A program made the position numbers and the translations under genes. Of a stretch of DNA of 64,000 nt, positions 33,575-41,599 are shown in pieces. Every line of letters begins with the position of its first letter. Position 1 is the first letter of the stretch. The notes beneath the pieces were generated by a model that saw nothing but the letters and a program-made list of their open reading frames with translations, was not told the DNA's origin and made no database searches. This DNA comes from Aquirufa aurantiipilula (GTDB lineage: Bacteria; Bacteroidota; Bacteroidia; Cytophagales; Spirosomataceae), in NCBI RefSeq assembly GCF_019923745.1, contig NZ_JAANOG010000001.1:372001-436000 (forward strand), in the 5' to 3' direction.

Positions 33575-34711
33575 TTAGTGTGTCAAACTGGCAATAATCT
33601 GACAAGCTTCCTCCAATTGTGATTTTGGACAAGCAAAATTCAATCGAATGAAGTTTTTTCCTTTAAACTGTTCCCCGCGAAGGACATGAAGGCCATGTTC
33701 CAAAAGTCGATTGGGTAAATCCCCCCAAGTTTGATCATAAGAAATCCATGCCAAATAGGTGGCTTCAAGGGGAATCATATCCAAACCAGGTTGTTGTTTG
33801 ACAAAATCCAAAAGAATATCATGATTCTGTTTCAAATAAGGGATTAATTGTGATAACCAGTTCGAACCATGTTGGTAAGTGGCCGACATCACATCGATGC
33901 TATGCCGACTTAACATAGGCATGTATCCAAAGGTCTTTTTAACAAATGCTTCTCTTGTAGCCTGGTGAGGAATAATAGCGACACATCCACCCAAACCTGC
34001 CGTATTGAAAGCCTTAGAAGTAGCGAAAAAACTGATAGAAGGTAATTCCACGATATCCCGACCAATACAAATATGATTCGATTGAGGATATAAGCGCAAA
34101 TCAGCATGAATTTCGTCTGAAATAATCATACAATCATATTGCTGACAAAGACTGACTATCTGATCAATTTCTGCTTGATTAAAAACTGTTCCTCCTGGAT
34201 TATGGGGATTACAAAATAAAAAAACAGCAGGCTTTTGTTGTAAGGCTTTCTCAAAAGCTTCAAAATCGTAGGTCCAACGACCAGCCTTTTCCACCATGGG
34301 AAATGTAATTAATGGTCGATTTAACCATGTAGGTATCAAATGAAAAGGGTGATACACAGGTATAGCAGTCAAAACTCCCCGATCTTCATTGGAAAATAGA
34401 TCACAAGCTAAGGTGATACCCGGAACGATTCCAGGAAGCCATACTTGCCATTCCAAATCAGTTTCCCATTGATATTCCTCTGAAATTCTTTTTTGTGCCA
34501 ATAATCTTAAAGAATCTGGCACAATAGAATATCCTAAAACCCCATGATGAGTAATTTTATCCAATGCTTCCAAAATTTCATCTGCCACAGCAAACTCCAT
34601 ATCTGCCACTGGCATTGAAAGCATTTTTTTATCTGCATACATGGGATTATCCCATTTATAACTTGACGTATTTCTACGATCAATCACTCGATCAAAGTCG
34701 TATTTTTTCAT
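33575..34711 (-). CDS. MalY/PatB-type pyridoxal-phosphate C-S lyase
   Basis: 378 residues, fold-type I aminotransferase of the MalY/PatB group. The N-terminal YDFDRVIDRRNTSSYKWD and the substrate part PVADMEFAVADEI are diagnostic; then FCNPHNPGGTVF, ISDEIHADLRL and the PLP lysine in FFATSKAFNTAGLGG. Enzymes of the group cleave cystathionine or cysteine S-conjugates to a thiol, pyruvate and ammonia; in E. coli MalY also represses the maltose regulon by binding MalT, though no MalT is here. It overlaps the amidase-like gene start by four bases (ATGA). Its presence in an operon with an alpha-amylase echoes the link between malY and maltose, but this may be coincidence. Confidence 0.88.
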   Translation of the reverse strand: MKKYDFDRVIDRRNTSSYKWDNPMYADKKMLSMPVADMEFAVADEILEALDKITHHGVLGYSIVPDSLRLLAQKRISEEYQWETDLEWQVWLPGIVPGITLACDLFSNEDRGVLTAIPVYHPFHLIPTWLNRPLITFPMVEKAGRWTYDFEAFEKALQQKPAVFLFCNPHNPGGTVFNQAEIDQIVSLCQQYDCMIISDEIHADLRLYPQSNHICIGRDIVELPSISFFATSKAFNTAGLGGCVAIIPHQATREAFVKKTFGYMPMLSRHSIDVMSATYQHGSNWLSQLIPYLKQNHDILLDFVKQQPGLDMIPLEATYLAWISYDQTWGDLPNRLLEHGLHVLRGEQFKGKNFIRLNFACPKSQLEEACQIIASLTH

Positions 34712-35514
34712 TTAATAAAATTAGGTCTAAAAACCTGAATGCCAAGAAAGGAGGGATGCGATTTCAAGTATTCCACTAAATTCTTATCAGATACACATAC
34801 CTTTTTAACTTCTTGTGAGGCATGAAGTAAATACCAATTTGATTTTCTAAAAGTAAGAAAACCCGTATGCTGTACATCTAAATCTATTCTTTTGGAAACA
34901 AATGTAACGATATCACCCTCTTTCAAACTTGAGAGAATTGATTTTACTTTGACTGAGGGAATATATATGAATGGTTCTGATGCCAATTTCTTTTCAACCC
35001 GCTCCAAATCAGCTATGGATATATTTTTACCTTTAGGTAGATAATATTGAGATAAAAATGTAAAACTCTTAATACTTTGAATTTCCTCAGAAGGATGCAC
35101 TGGAACAATCCATCCATCTTGTATTAATTGCCTCATAGCTGCAGAGAAATAATGCTGTCGAGTTTCAAAACGAATATCTTTCGGCTTGGAATACCTCCAA
35201 TGTATCAAGTTTTTCTTAAAGAGAGAATCCTGGCCATTTGATTGGTATAAAGACATCACATTTTCGATGAAAGTTACACAATCAAAATCCTCCAAAGAAA
35301 GGTACAATTTCTCTGGATTTTCAGCAGAAAGTGCATTAACTACATAGGGCTTACCCAGAAAATATTCAGCCAACATCACATGATTTTGATTTTTCTTGGC
35401 TAAGGCTATTCTGCTTTGTAAATCCATGGGAATCCATTTTTCTTGAGCTTTGCCAGCTTGAATTTGAAGAAAAAAGAAAATATAAATTAACAGCCGCAAG
35501 GAATTAAGCATCAT
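34708..35514 (-). CDS. DUF1460 protein, N-acetylmuramoyl-L-alanine amidase-like
   Basis: 268 residues with a signal peptide (LLIYIFFFLQIQAGKAQ). The catalytic cysteine of the NlpC/P60-like fold is Cys79 in FDCVTFIENVMS, and the histidine is likely in DVQHTGFLTF. DUF1460 proteins of Bacteroidetes have the structure of N-acetylmuramoyl-L-alanine amidases or related cell-wall hydrolases and act in the periplasm. The length is normal. The start overlaps the amylase stop by four bases, and the end overlaps the C-S lyase start by four. Substrate is inferred from the fold. Confidence 0.85.
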   Translation of the reverse strand: MMLNSLRLLIYIFFFLQIQAGKAQEKWIPMDLQSRIALAKKNQNHVMLAEYFLGKPYVVNALSAENPEKLYLSLEDFDCVTFIENVMSLYQSNGQDSLFKKNLIHWRYSKPKDIRFETRQHYFSAAMRQLIQDGWIVPVHPSEEIQSIKSFTFLSQYYLPKGKNISIADLERVEKKLASEPFIYIPSVKVKSILSSLKEGDIVTFVSKRIDLDVQHTGFLTFRKSNWYLLHASQEVKKVCVSDKNLVEYLKSHPSFLGIQVFRPNFIK

Positions 35515-37217
35515 GAAATCTTAAAAATATAAGCACTATTGGGGGGTAAAATAGCTCCATCTATTGTTGTACTAAACTCTTTCGAAGCTGGCGGGATAAA
35601 TGCTTTAATTAATTGACAATTTACCCCAGAAACATTCATCATATCTTTGGCCAAGGTGGGTAATTGTATGTCTAACGAATAGCTTTGTTTGGATTCAAAA
35701 TTACATACAATTAACAATTTCTCTTTGGAAGTATATCGTAAAAATGAATAGACCTTTCTCTTTGGATAATGCTCATTTTGAGCGTATTGTAAATCAAAAA
35801 AATGTCCTTTTTGAATAGCAGGATGAGCATGTACCCATTGAAATAAATCCACATAAAATTCATCCAATAGTTTTTCTTCCTTGGTTAATAAGGCACCATC
35901 GAATTTTCCTTGATTCATCCAACGCTGATGTGTTTCTACTCGCCAAAAATCGAACATAGATGTACGATCTTGTGCCATATTAAACCCTTCAACCTCATTG
36001 GCTGCTTCACCAAATTCTTGCCCCATATACAACATTACTGGCCCATGATGCAAGCAAGCAGTAACCACCATTGCAGGAATAGTGGACCAAAGATTATGTT
36101 TTGCAAAACCAGGACTATTTATTCTAGTTTCATCATGATTCTCTAAAAAGCGTAACATATGCTCTGCAAATTCCCCAGATTCATGTTGCCAAACACGCGT
36201 AATATCTTCTACGGTAGCTTCAGGTCGTTCTTCCATCAACCTCCTTAAAGCATCATATAAACCAACTTTATCGTATAAATAATCAAATCCACCTTGGAAT
36301 ATATACTCATGGTAACGATGTGGTTGATATATTTCAGCTATGAAAGTAACTTCAGGCTTGATGGCTTTAATCTTTGGAATCACATATGCCCAAAATTCCA
36401 CCGGAACCATCTCCGCCATATCACATCGAAAAGAATCTACGCCTTTGTTGGTCCAATAAATTAGAACATCCAACAATTTTAACCAAGTATCAGGTATCGG
36501 GTCAAAATACGTTTTCTCCTCGTGTTGAAAATCAATTCCATAATTCAACTTTACCGTTTCAAACCAATCGTCTTTGGATGGCTGGGCAGAAAAAACATTA
36601 TTCCCGCTCACTTTGGCAGGAATTTCAATATAAGGGATAGAATAAGGTACAGGTATGTCCAAACCTGAAGGAACAGAAAATTGTGTACCGGGTAAATAGT
36701 AAAAATTATTATTAGGATCGAACGATTTATCCGTTTGATCATTCATACCAAAATCAATGATACCCTTTGGTTTTTTATCAGAATAATATTGTCGAGCTAA
36801 ATGATTTGGAACAAAATCAAGAATCAAGTGTAAACCAGATACATGAATCCTTTCCAGCATTTCCTCAAACTCTTCCATTCTTTTAGCTGGTTCAGAAGCT
36901 AAAAATGGATTTACATCATAATAATCTTTAATAGCAAATGGAGAACCTGCGCGCCCCTTGACAATGGAAGGATGATCCAAGGGAGACCCATAGGCTGTAA
37001 AATCCTCCATTGTTGCATGTTCTATGATTCCTGTAGCATATAAATGAGTATAACCTTTTTTGGCCAAAGCTTGTAAAGCTTTCAAGGAAACATCTTTAAA
37101 CTTAGTCACACCATTTCTTTCGCAGGATCCGTTAAAAGCTAAATCAGTATTGGTATTACCCCATAAATGAAACATCATTTGATATACAATAAACTTATGG
37201 GAGCTTTTCTCTTTCAT
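35511..37217 (-). CDS. Alpha-amylase family glycoside hydrolase (GH13)
   Basis: 568 residues from the ATG at 37217; an alternative at 37232 only adds five residues. No signal peptide, so cytoplasmic. GH13 barrel motifs: YQMMFHLWGNTNTD, the region I motif LDFVPNHLAR, region II DSFRCDMAEMVP with the nucleophile Asp266, region III TFIAEIYQ with the acid/base Glu295, and region IV LENHDETR with the transition-state Asp. A C-terminal beta domain ends with PPNSAYIFKI. Such enzymes hydrolyse or transfer alpha-glucan oligosaccharides. It begins a minus-strand operon and is divergent from pgmB and the GH65 phosphorylase, giving an alpha-glucan block. Confidence 0.9.
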   Translation of the reverse strand: MKEKSSHKFIVYQMMFHLWGNTNTDLAFNGSCERNGVTKFKDVSLKALQALAKKGYTHLYATGIIEHATMEDFTAYGSPLDHPSIVKGRAGSPFAIKDYYDVNPFLASEPAKRMEEFEEMLERIHVSGLHLILDFVPNHLARQYYSDKKPKGIIDFGMNDQTDKSFDPNNNFYYLPGTQFSVPSGLDIPVPYSIPYIEIPAKVSGNNVFSAQPSKDDWFETVKLNYGIDFQHEEKTYFDPIPDTWLKLLDVLIYWTNKGVDSFRCDMAEMVPVEFWAYVIPKIKAIKPEVTFIAEIYQPHRYHEYIFQGGFDYLYDKVGLYDALRRLMEERPEATVEDITRVWQHESGEFAEHMLRFLENHDETRINSPGFAKHNLWSTIPAMVVTACLHHGPVMLYMGQEFGEAANEVEGFNMAQDRTSMFDFWRVETHQRWMNQGKFDGALLTKEEKLLDEFYVDLFQWVHAHPAIQKGHFFDLQYAQNEHYPKRKVYSFLRYTSKEKLLIVCNFESKQSYSLDIQLPTLAKDMMNVSGVNCQLIKAFIPPASKEFSTTIDGAILPPNSAYIFKIS

Positions 37218-37357
37218 GGAAAACAGGGTCAAATAAATTTAAAATAATGGACTCAGGCTAAAATAATTCTTTTTAAATAAAATTAAATTATTCCTCAAAT
37301 ACAAGATAAAGTGCTCTAATAAGCCAAATTTAGCTTTTTACACAGCTAGAAAACTCG

Positions 37358-37365
37358 TATTTTTG
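37358..37365 (+). promoter_or_regulatory. -7 box of the pgmB promoter
   Basis: TATTTTTG matches TAnnTTTG exactly, 30 bases before the pgmB ATG at 37395, giving a leader of about 24 bases. No clear -33 element is visible. Confidence 0.5.
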
Positions 37366-37394
37366 AAATATAGCATAACCCTAAAAATGATACA

Positions 37395-38042
37395 ATGAAG
37401 TATAAAGCCTGTCTTTTTGACCTAGATGGCGTACTAGTAGATACAGCAATTTACCATTTTCAAGCTTGGAGAACCTTAGGAAAACAATTTGATTTTGAAT
37501 TGAGTCATGAACAAAATGAAGAACTTAAAGGGATCTCCAGAGTAGAATCTTTAGACAAAATCTTGCATTGGGCACAATTTCAAGCTACTCAAGAGCAAAA
37601 AGACATTTGGCTCAAAGAAAAAAATGAGACCTATCTTGAGCTTATTTCACACATGAATCCCAGCGAAATTTTACCAGGTGTTCTTACCTTTCTTAAGCAG
37701 TTGAAAGATCAAGGCTATTTAATTGCATTAGGATCAGCCAGTAAAAACGCTCAAATTATTTTGGAAAAAACAGGCTTAATCACCTGGTTTCAAGCTATTA
37801 TAGATGGAAACAAAGTCACAAAAAGCAAACCAGATCCGGAAGTCTTTCTTAAAGGTGCCGAAGCATTAGCTTGCTCCCCAGCAGATTGCATCGTATTTGA
37901 AGATGCTCAAGCGGGTATAGATGCAGCCAAAGCAGGAGGGATGAAAGTCGTTGGAATAGGTTCTTCTGCCATTTTATTTGGCGCTGATAAAATTATACCA
38001 TCTTTTAATGACATACGGGTTTCCGACCTACTACTACTTTAA
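37395..38042 (+). CDS. pgmB: Beta-phosphoglucomutase
   Basis: 215 residues of the haloacid dehalogenase superfamily. The nucleophile motif is FDLDGVLVDTA with Asp8 and Asp10, a helical cap follows (FQAWRTLGKQ, GISRVESLDKIL), then ALGSASKNAQ, KSKPDPEVFLKGA and VFEDAQAGIDAAKAGG with the remaining acidic residues. The GISR.ESL pattern in the cap is typical of beta-phosphoglucomutase. It converts beta-glucose 1-phosphate, the product of maltose phosphorylase, to glucose 6-phosphate. The GH65 phosphorylase gene follows 38 bases downstream. Confidence 0.93.
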   Translation: MKYKACLFDLDGVLVDTAIYHFQAWRTLGKQFDFELSHEQNEELKGISRVESLDKILHWAQFQATQEQKDIWLKEKNETYLELISHMNPSEILPGVLTFLKQLKDQGYLIALGSASKNAQIILEKTGLITWFQAIIDGNKVTKSKPDPEVFLKGAEALACSPADCIVFEDAQAGIDAAKAGGMKVVGIGSSAILFGADKIIPSFNDIRVSDLLLL

Positions 38043-38080
38043 TTTTAGCAATAGGCGTTTTAGCTCCTAATTAGAACCTC

Positions 38081-40381
38081 ATGAAACAATATTTAAAACA
38101 CGATGCTTGGAAGGTAATTGAAGATTCATTCCATCCTGAATTCAATGAAATTACAGAATCTGTATTTTCATTGGGAAATGGAAGAATGGGACAAAGAGCC
38201 AATTTCGAAGAAACATATACAGGAAAGACCCTACAAGGAAATTATGTAGCTGGGGTATATTATCCAGATAAAACACGTGTTGGCTGGTGGAAAAACGGAT
38301 ATCCAGAATACTTTGCCAAAGTGTTAAATGCCGCCAATTGGATAGGTATAGATATAGAAATAGAAGGGGTGAAGGTTGATTTACACCAAGCTACCATTCA
38401 TGATTTTTACCGGGAATTGAATATGAAGGAAGGGTATTTACTTCGTTCATGTGATATTAGCTTGTCAAATAATAAACGAATAAAAATAATATCCATTCGC
38501 TTCAATAGTATGGCAGATGATGAATCAGGGGCTATTTCCTATTCCATCACACCCATCAATTTCTCTGGTTCAATGGATATCAAAGCTTTTATTGATGGAG
38601 ATATTCAAAACAAAGACTCCAATTACCAAGAAAAATTTTGGGATCAGATAAAAGTTGAGGCTAAAGAAAATCGCTCCTTTGTTTGGTCAAAAACAAAGAA
38701 AACAAATTTTGAAGTCATCACAGGTCAAGAGGTTCATATTTACCAAAATGGACAAAAAGTCCATAATCAAGCACAATTCGTAACTCGAGAAAAATATAGT
38801 GCTTTAAATTACCATGTAGAAGTTGTTGAAAATGTGCCAACTACTATATTCAAATACGCAGTCAACTTAAGTTCTGAGAATCATCAAACAAATGATTTTG
38901 AAATTACACTTTCTAACTATCTAAGTAAAATCACAGCCAAAGGATTTGATCAAATGTTACGAGAGCAAGCATTGGCATGGGCAGAAAAATGGAATAGCAA
39001 TGATATCGTCATTGAGGGAGACGTGGCTGCCCAACAAGGCATTCGATTCAATATATTTCAACTAAATCAAACATACACAGGTAAAGATGATAGGCTAAAT
39101 ATCGGTCCCAAGGGATTTACAGGAGAAAAATATGGTGGATCCACATATTGGGATACCGAAGCATATTGCATTCCATTTTACTTATCTACTGCTCCATCTC
39201 TAGTAGCTAAGAATCTGTTGATTTACCGTTGGAAGCAATTGGATAAAGCCATTGAAAATGCACAAAAACTTGGATTTGACCAAGGAGCGGCACTATATCC
39301 TATGGTCACCATGAATGGGGAGGAATGTCATAATGAGTGGGAAATCACATTCGAAGAAATTCACCGAAATGGGGCAATTGCCTATGCCATCAAAGATTAT
39401 GTAGAATACACAGATGATAAACGCCATTTATTGGACTATGGATGGGATGTACTTATAGCAATTGCTCGATTCTGGAAACAGCGTGTCAATTGGTCAGATA
39501 ATCTTCAAAAATATGTCATGCTAGGTGTTACAGGACCTAATGAATATGAAAATAATGTCAATAATAACTGGTACACCAATTATTTAGCCGCTTGGTGCCT
39601 AAATTACGTTCAAGAAGTACATCAAGAAATAAGCAAATCATATCCTAAGGAGGCCAATTTAAAATTCGAACAAAGTCAATTGAAGGTGGATGAATTAGCT
39701 GATTTCCAACGAATTGTTCAGCATATGTATTTCCCTAGAGATGAAAAAAGAGGAATATACCTTCAGCAAGATGGCTTTTTAGACAAAATTATTGCTCCAG
39801 TAGATCAAATACCCAGCAATCAACGCCCCATTAATCAGCATTGGTCTTGGGATCGAATATTGCGCTCTTGTTACATTAAGCAAGCAGATGTATTACAAGG
39901 TATGTATTTCTTTGAAACGAATTTCTCCAAAGAGGAAATTGAAAGAAATTATTCATTCTATGAACCTTTAACTGTACATGAATCTTCATTAAGCCCTTGC
40001 GTTCACAGTATCTTAGCTGCAAAATTGGGGAAAGAAGATAAGTCCTATGAGTTTTATACCCGTGCTGCTCGTTTAGATTTAGATGATTACAATAACGATA
40101 CGGAAGATGGATGTCATATTACAAGCATGGCAGGAACTTGGATGTCGATTATCAAAGGATTTGCTGGTCAAAGCGTCCAAAATAATCAATTACACTTAGC
40201 ACCATTTTTACCCAAGCAATGGAAGAGTTATCGATTTAAAATCAATTTCAGAAAGGATCATTTGGAAATTGAAGTGAACCAAACAGGAGTGAAGGTTCAA
40301 AATTTAGCCAATCATAATACTGAAATTGTCATACATGATAAGAGGCATGATATTGCAGCTAATTCCACAGTAATCATATAA
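38081..40381 (+). CDS. GH65 family disaccharide phosphorylase, probable maltose phosphorylase
   Basis: 766 residues, the length of GH65 phosphorylases. An N-terminal beta-sandwich (SVFSLGNGRMGQRANFEET) precedes an (alpha/alpha)6 barrel. The catalytic segment is GEECHNEWEITFEEIHRNG at about residues 415-433, with the general-acid glutamate in it; the phosphate-binding part is near HESSLSPCVHSILA. Members cleave maltose, trehalose or kojibiose with phosphate to glucose and beta-glucose 1-phosphate. pgmB immediately upstream uses that product. Maltose is the most likely substrate because of the neighbouring GH13 enzyme. Transcription is ended by the hairpin 40382-40407. Confidence 0.93.
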   Translation: MKQYLKHDAWKVIEDSFHPEFNEITESVFSLGNGRMGQRANFEETYTGKTLQGNYVAGVYYPDKTRVGWWKNGYPEYFAKVLNAANWIGIDIEIEGVKVDLHQATIHDFYRELNMKEGYLLRSCDISLSNNKRIKIISIRFNSMADDESGAISYSITPINFSGSMDIKAFIDGDIQNKDSNYQEKFWDQIKVEAKENRSFVWSKTKKTNFEVITGQEVHIYQNGQKVHNQAQFVTREKYSALNYHVEVVENVPTTIFKYAVNLSSENHQTNDFEITLSNYLSKITAKGFDQMLREQALAWAEKWNSNDIVIEGDVAAQQGIRFNIFQLNQTYTGKDDRLNIGPKGFTGEKYGGSTYWDTEAYCIPFYLSTAPSLVAKNLLIYRWKQLDKAIENAQKLGFDQGAALYPMVTMNGEECHNEWEITFEEIHRNGAIAYAIKDYVEYTDDKRHLLDYGWDVLIAIARFWKQRVNWSDNLQKYVMLGVTGPNEYENNVNNNWYTNYLAAWCLNYVQEVHQEISKSYPKEANLKFEQSQLKVDELADFQRIVQHMYFPRDEKRGIYLQQDGFLDKIIAPVDQIPSNQRPINQHWSWDRILRSCYIKQADVLQGMYFFETNFSKEEIERNYSFYEPLTVHESSLSPCVHSILAAKLGKEDKSYEFYTRAARLDLDDYNNDTEDGCHITSMAGTWMSIIKGFAGQSVQNNQLHLAPFLPKQWKSYRFKINFRKDHLEIEVNQTGVKVQNLANHNTEIVIHDKRHDIAANSTVII

Positions 40382-40407
40382 AAAAAGGCCTCATTTGAGG
40401 CCTTTTT
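40382..40407. terminator. Bidirectional terminator between GH65 and desaturase genes
   Basis: GGCCTC-ATTT-GAGGCC with A residues on the left and T residues on the right gives a perfect stem with T runs in both directions. It begins at the GH65 stop and ends 19 bases before the desaturase stop at 40427. Confidence 0.85.
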
Positions 40408-40426
40408 ATCGCTTTATAAAAATCAA

Positions 40427-41428
40427 TTAATCTTTAGCTAAATCGATATCTGGTGTAGAAACATCAGTTAATACAACCCCGCCGCGTTCTTTTCGAGCTA
40501 TCCTTGAATACAAACCTACCTCTTGAGAAAATAGGAATGTAAAGAACAATTTGACAAAAGAGGTATGGTATTTCAAATTGTCATAGTATTCTGGAGCAGC
40601 AGCTTTTAATTTTGGAAGATTATTCCATGGAATAGAAGGCATATCATGGTGCTCATTGTGGTAGCCTACATTCATATTGATTCCATTCAATCCACCATAG
40701 TAACTATACGTTTCCTGATTTTTATCTAAAACTAAATAATGCTCTTGAATCCAACGAGCACCCAAGGGATGAAGCCCCACTGAAAACATGAAACTTAATC
40801 CCATGTAGGCTAAGGCTGGCCAACCCCATAAATACACGATTAACGCATCAAAAGCGAATTGAGCAACGATATTCATAATTACCCAACGATCAAATACAGC
40901 CAATTCAATACAACGAATAGTACGAATAGCTTGAAAGAAAGGGAATAATAGCAACCAAATAGCTTTTCCTATGAAATAGTTGTTAATCAATTTCGCTTCC
41001 CAATAATCCGGTAAGTCTGCATCCAATTCGTGCACTCCTTGAAATGCATGATGCTTCAAATGGTAGTTTTTGAAAGAAATGGCAGTAGGGAATAAGGAAG
41101 GAAAGTTGGCAATTATTCCGGCAAACACGTTCCACGAATTCTTTTTGAACACCAAATTATGCGCTGTCTCATGGATACAAACAAAAAGTGTATGTGTTGG
41201 GAAAGCACCTACAAACCAGGCAACAGCTACAATTAACCACCAAGGAGAATCCTTTAAAAAATAAGCCAAGGTAATTTGTAAACCGACACAGGCTAAAATC
41301 CACCAAATGGTATTCGGATTTTTACCAATTAATTTTTTTACTTCAGGGTGTTTCTTGATGATTTCTCTTGTACGTTGACGATGAGGCTCTGAACCTTCTA
41401 CCCACGTAAAGTCATTAAATTCAGACAT
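40427..41428 (-). CDS. Sphingolipid delta-4 (dihydroceramide) desaturase-like fatty acid desaturase
   Basis: 333 residues of a membrane-bound di-iron desaturase. Histidine boxes are HETAH (86-90), HLKHH (123-127) and HNEHH (257-261), plus HPLGARWIQEH (220-230). The N-terminus FTWVEGSEPHRQRTREIIKK..PEVKKLIGKNPN corresponds to the 'Lipid_DES' N-terminal domain of animal and fungal DEGS1 (as I recall it: [20 protein letters not shown]), and the C-terminal ETYSYYGGLNGINMNVGYHN and AAPEYYDNL also match that group almost in order. The protein should sit in the inner membrane. Bacteroidota make ceramides, so dihydroceramide is a reasonable substrate, but acyl-lipid desaturation cannot be ruled out. 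A -7 box (41451-41458) lies 23 bases upstream. Confidence 0.85.
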   Translation of the reverse strand: MSEFNDFTWVEGSEPHRQRTREIIKKHPEVKKLIGKNPNTIWWILACVGLQITLAYFLKDSPWWLIVAVAWFVGAFPTHTLFVCIHETAHNLVFKKNSWNVFAGIIANFPSLFPTAISFKNYHLKHHAFQGVHELDADLPDYWEAKLINNYFIGKAIWLLLFPFFQAIRTIRCIELAVFDRWVIMNIVAQFAFDALIVYLWGWPALAYMGLSFMFSVGLHPLGARWIQEHYLVLDKNQETYSYYGGLNGINMNVGYHNEHHDMPSIPWNNLPKLKAAAPEYYDNLKYHTSFVKLFFTFLFSQEVGLYSRIARKERGGVVLTDVSTPDIDLAKD

Positions 41429-41450
41429 AATTGAACATATTTTCTTGCTA

Positions 41451-41458
41451 CAAAGATA
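41451..41458 (-). promoter_or_regulatory. -7 box of the desaturase promoter
   Basis: The minus strand reads TATCTTTG, an exact TAnnTTTG match, 22 bases before the desaturase ATG, giving a leader of about 17 bases. Confidence 0.5.
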
Positions 41459-41517
41459 ACATATATGCCTATTTACTGACGAAATTTATTGGATTTTATT
41501 ATTTATGGAAGTGTTCG

Positions 41518-41544
41518 TGACAATATGTCAGCATTTACTTGAAA
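41518..41544 (+). promoter_or_regulatory. Palindrome and CTTGAAA element upstream of dnaK
   Basis: TGACA-ATA-TGTCA (41518-41530) is a perfect inverted repeat 70 bases upstream of dnaK, and CTTGAAA (41538-41544) follows eight bases later. CTTGAAA equals the -35 box of sigma-32 heat-shock promoters, with a weak CATAT at 41557, but the spacing is too short for that consensus. I see no TAnnTTTG box in this gap and no CIRCE element. Confidence 0.3.
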
Positions 41545-41599
41545 CCGATTTCATGGCATATTCCTTGTAACATGGGAGGAAAAAAATAAAATAATAATC

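Noticed and set aside
34708-37217. MalY as a maltose repressor with the adjacent alpha-amylase
   Set aside because: MalY represses by binding MalT, which is not found in this window and is not typical of Bacteroidota; the metabolic C-S lyase role is enough.
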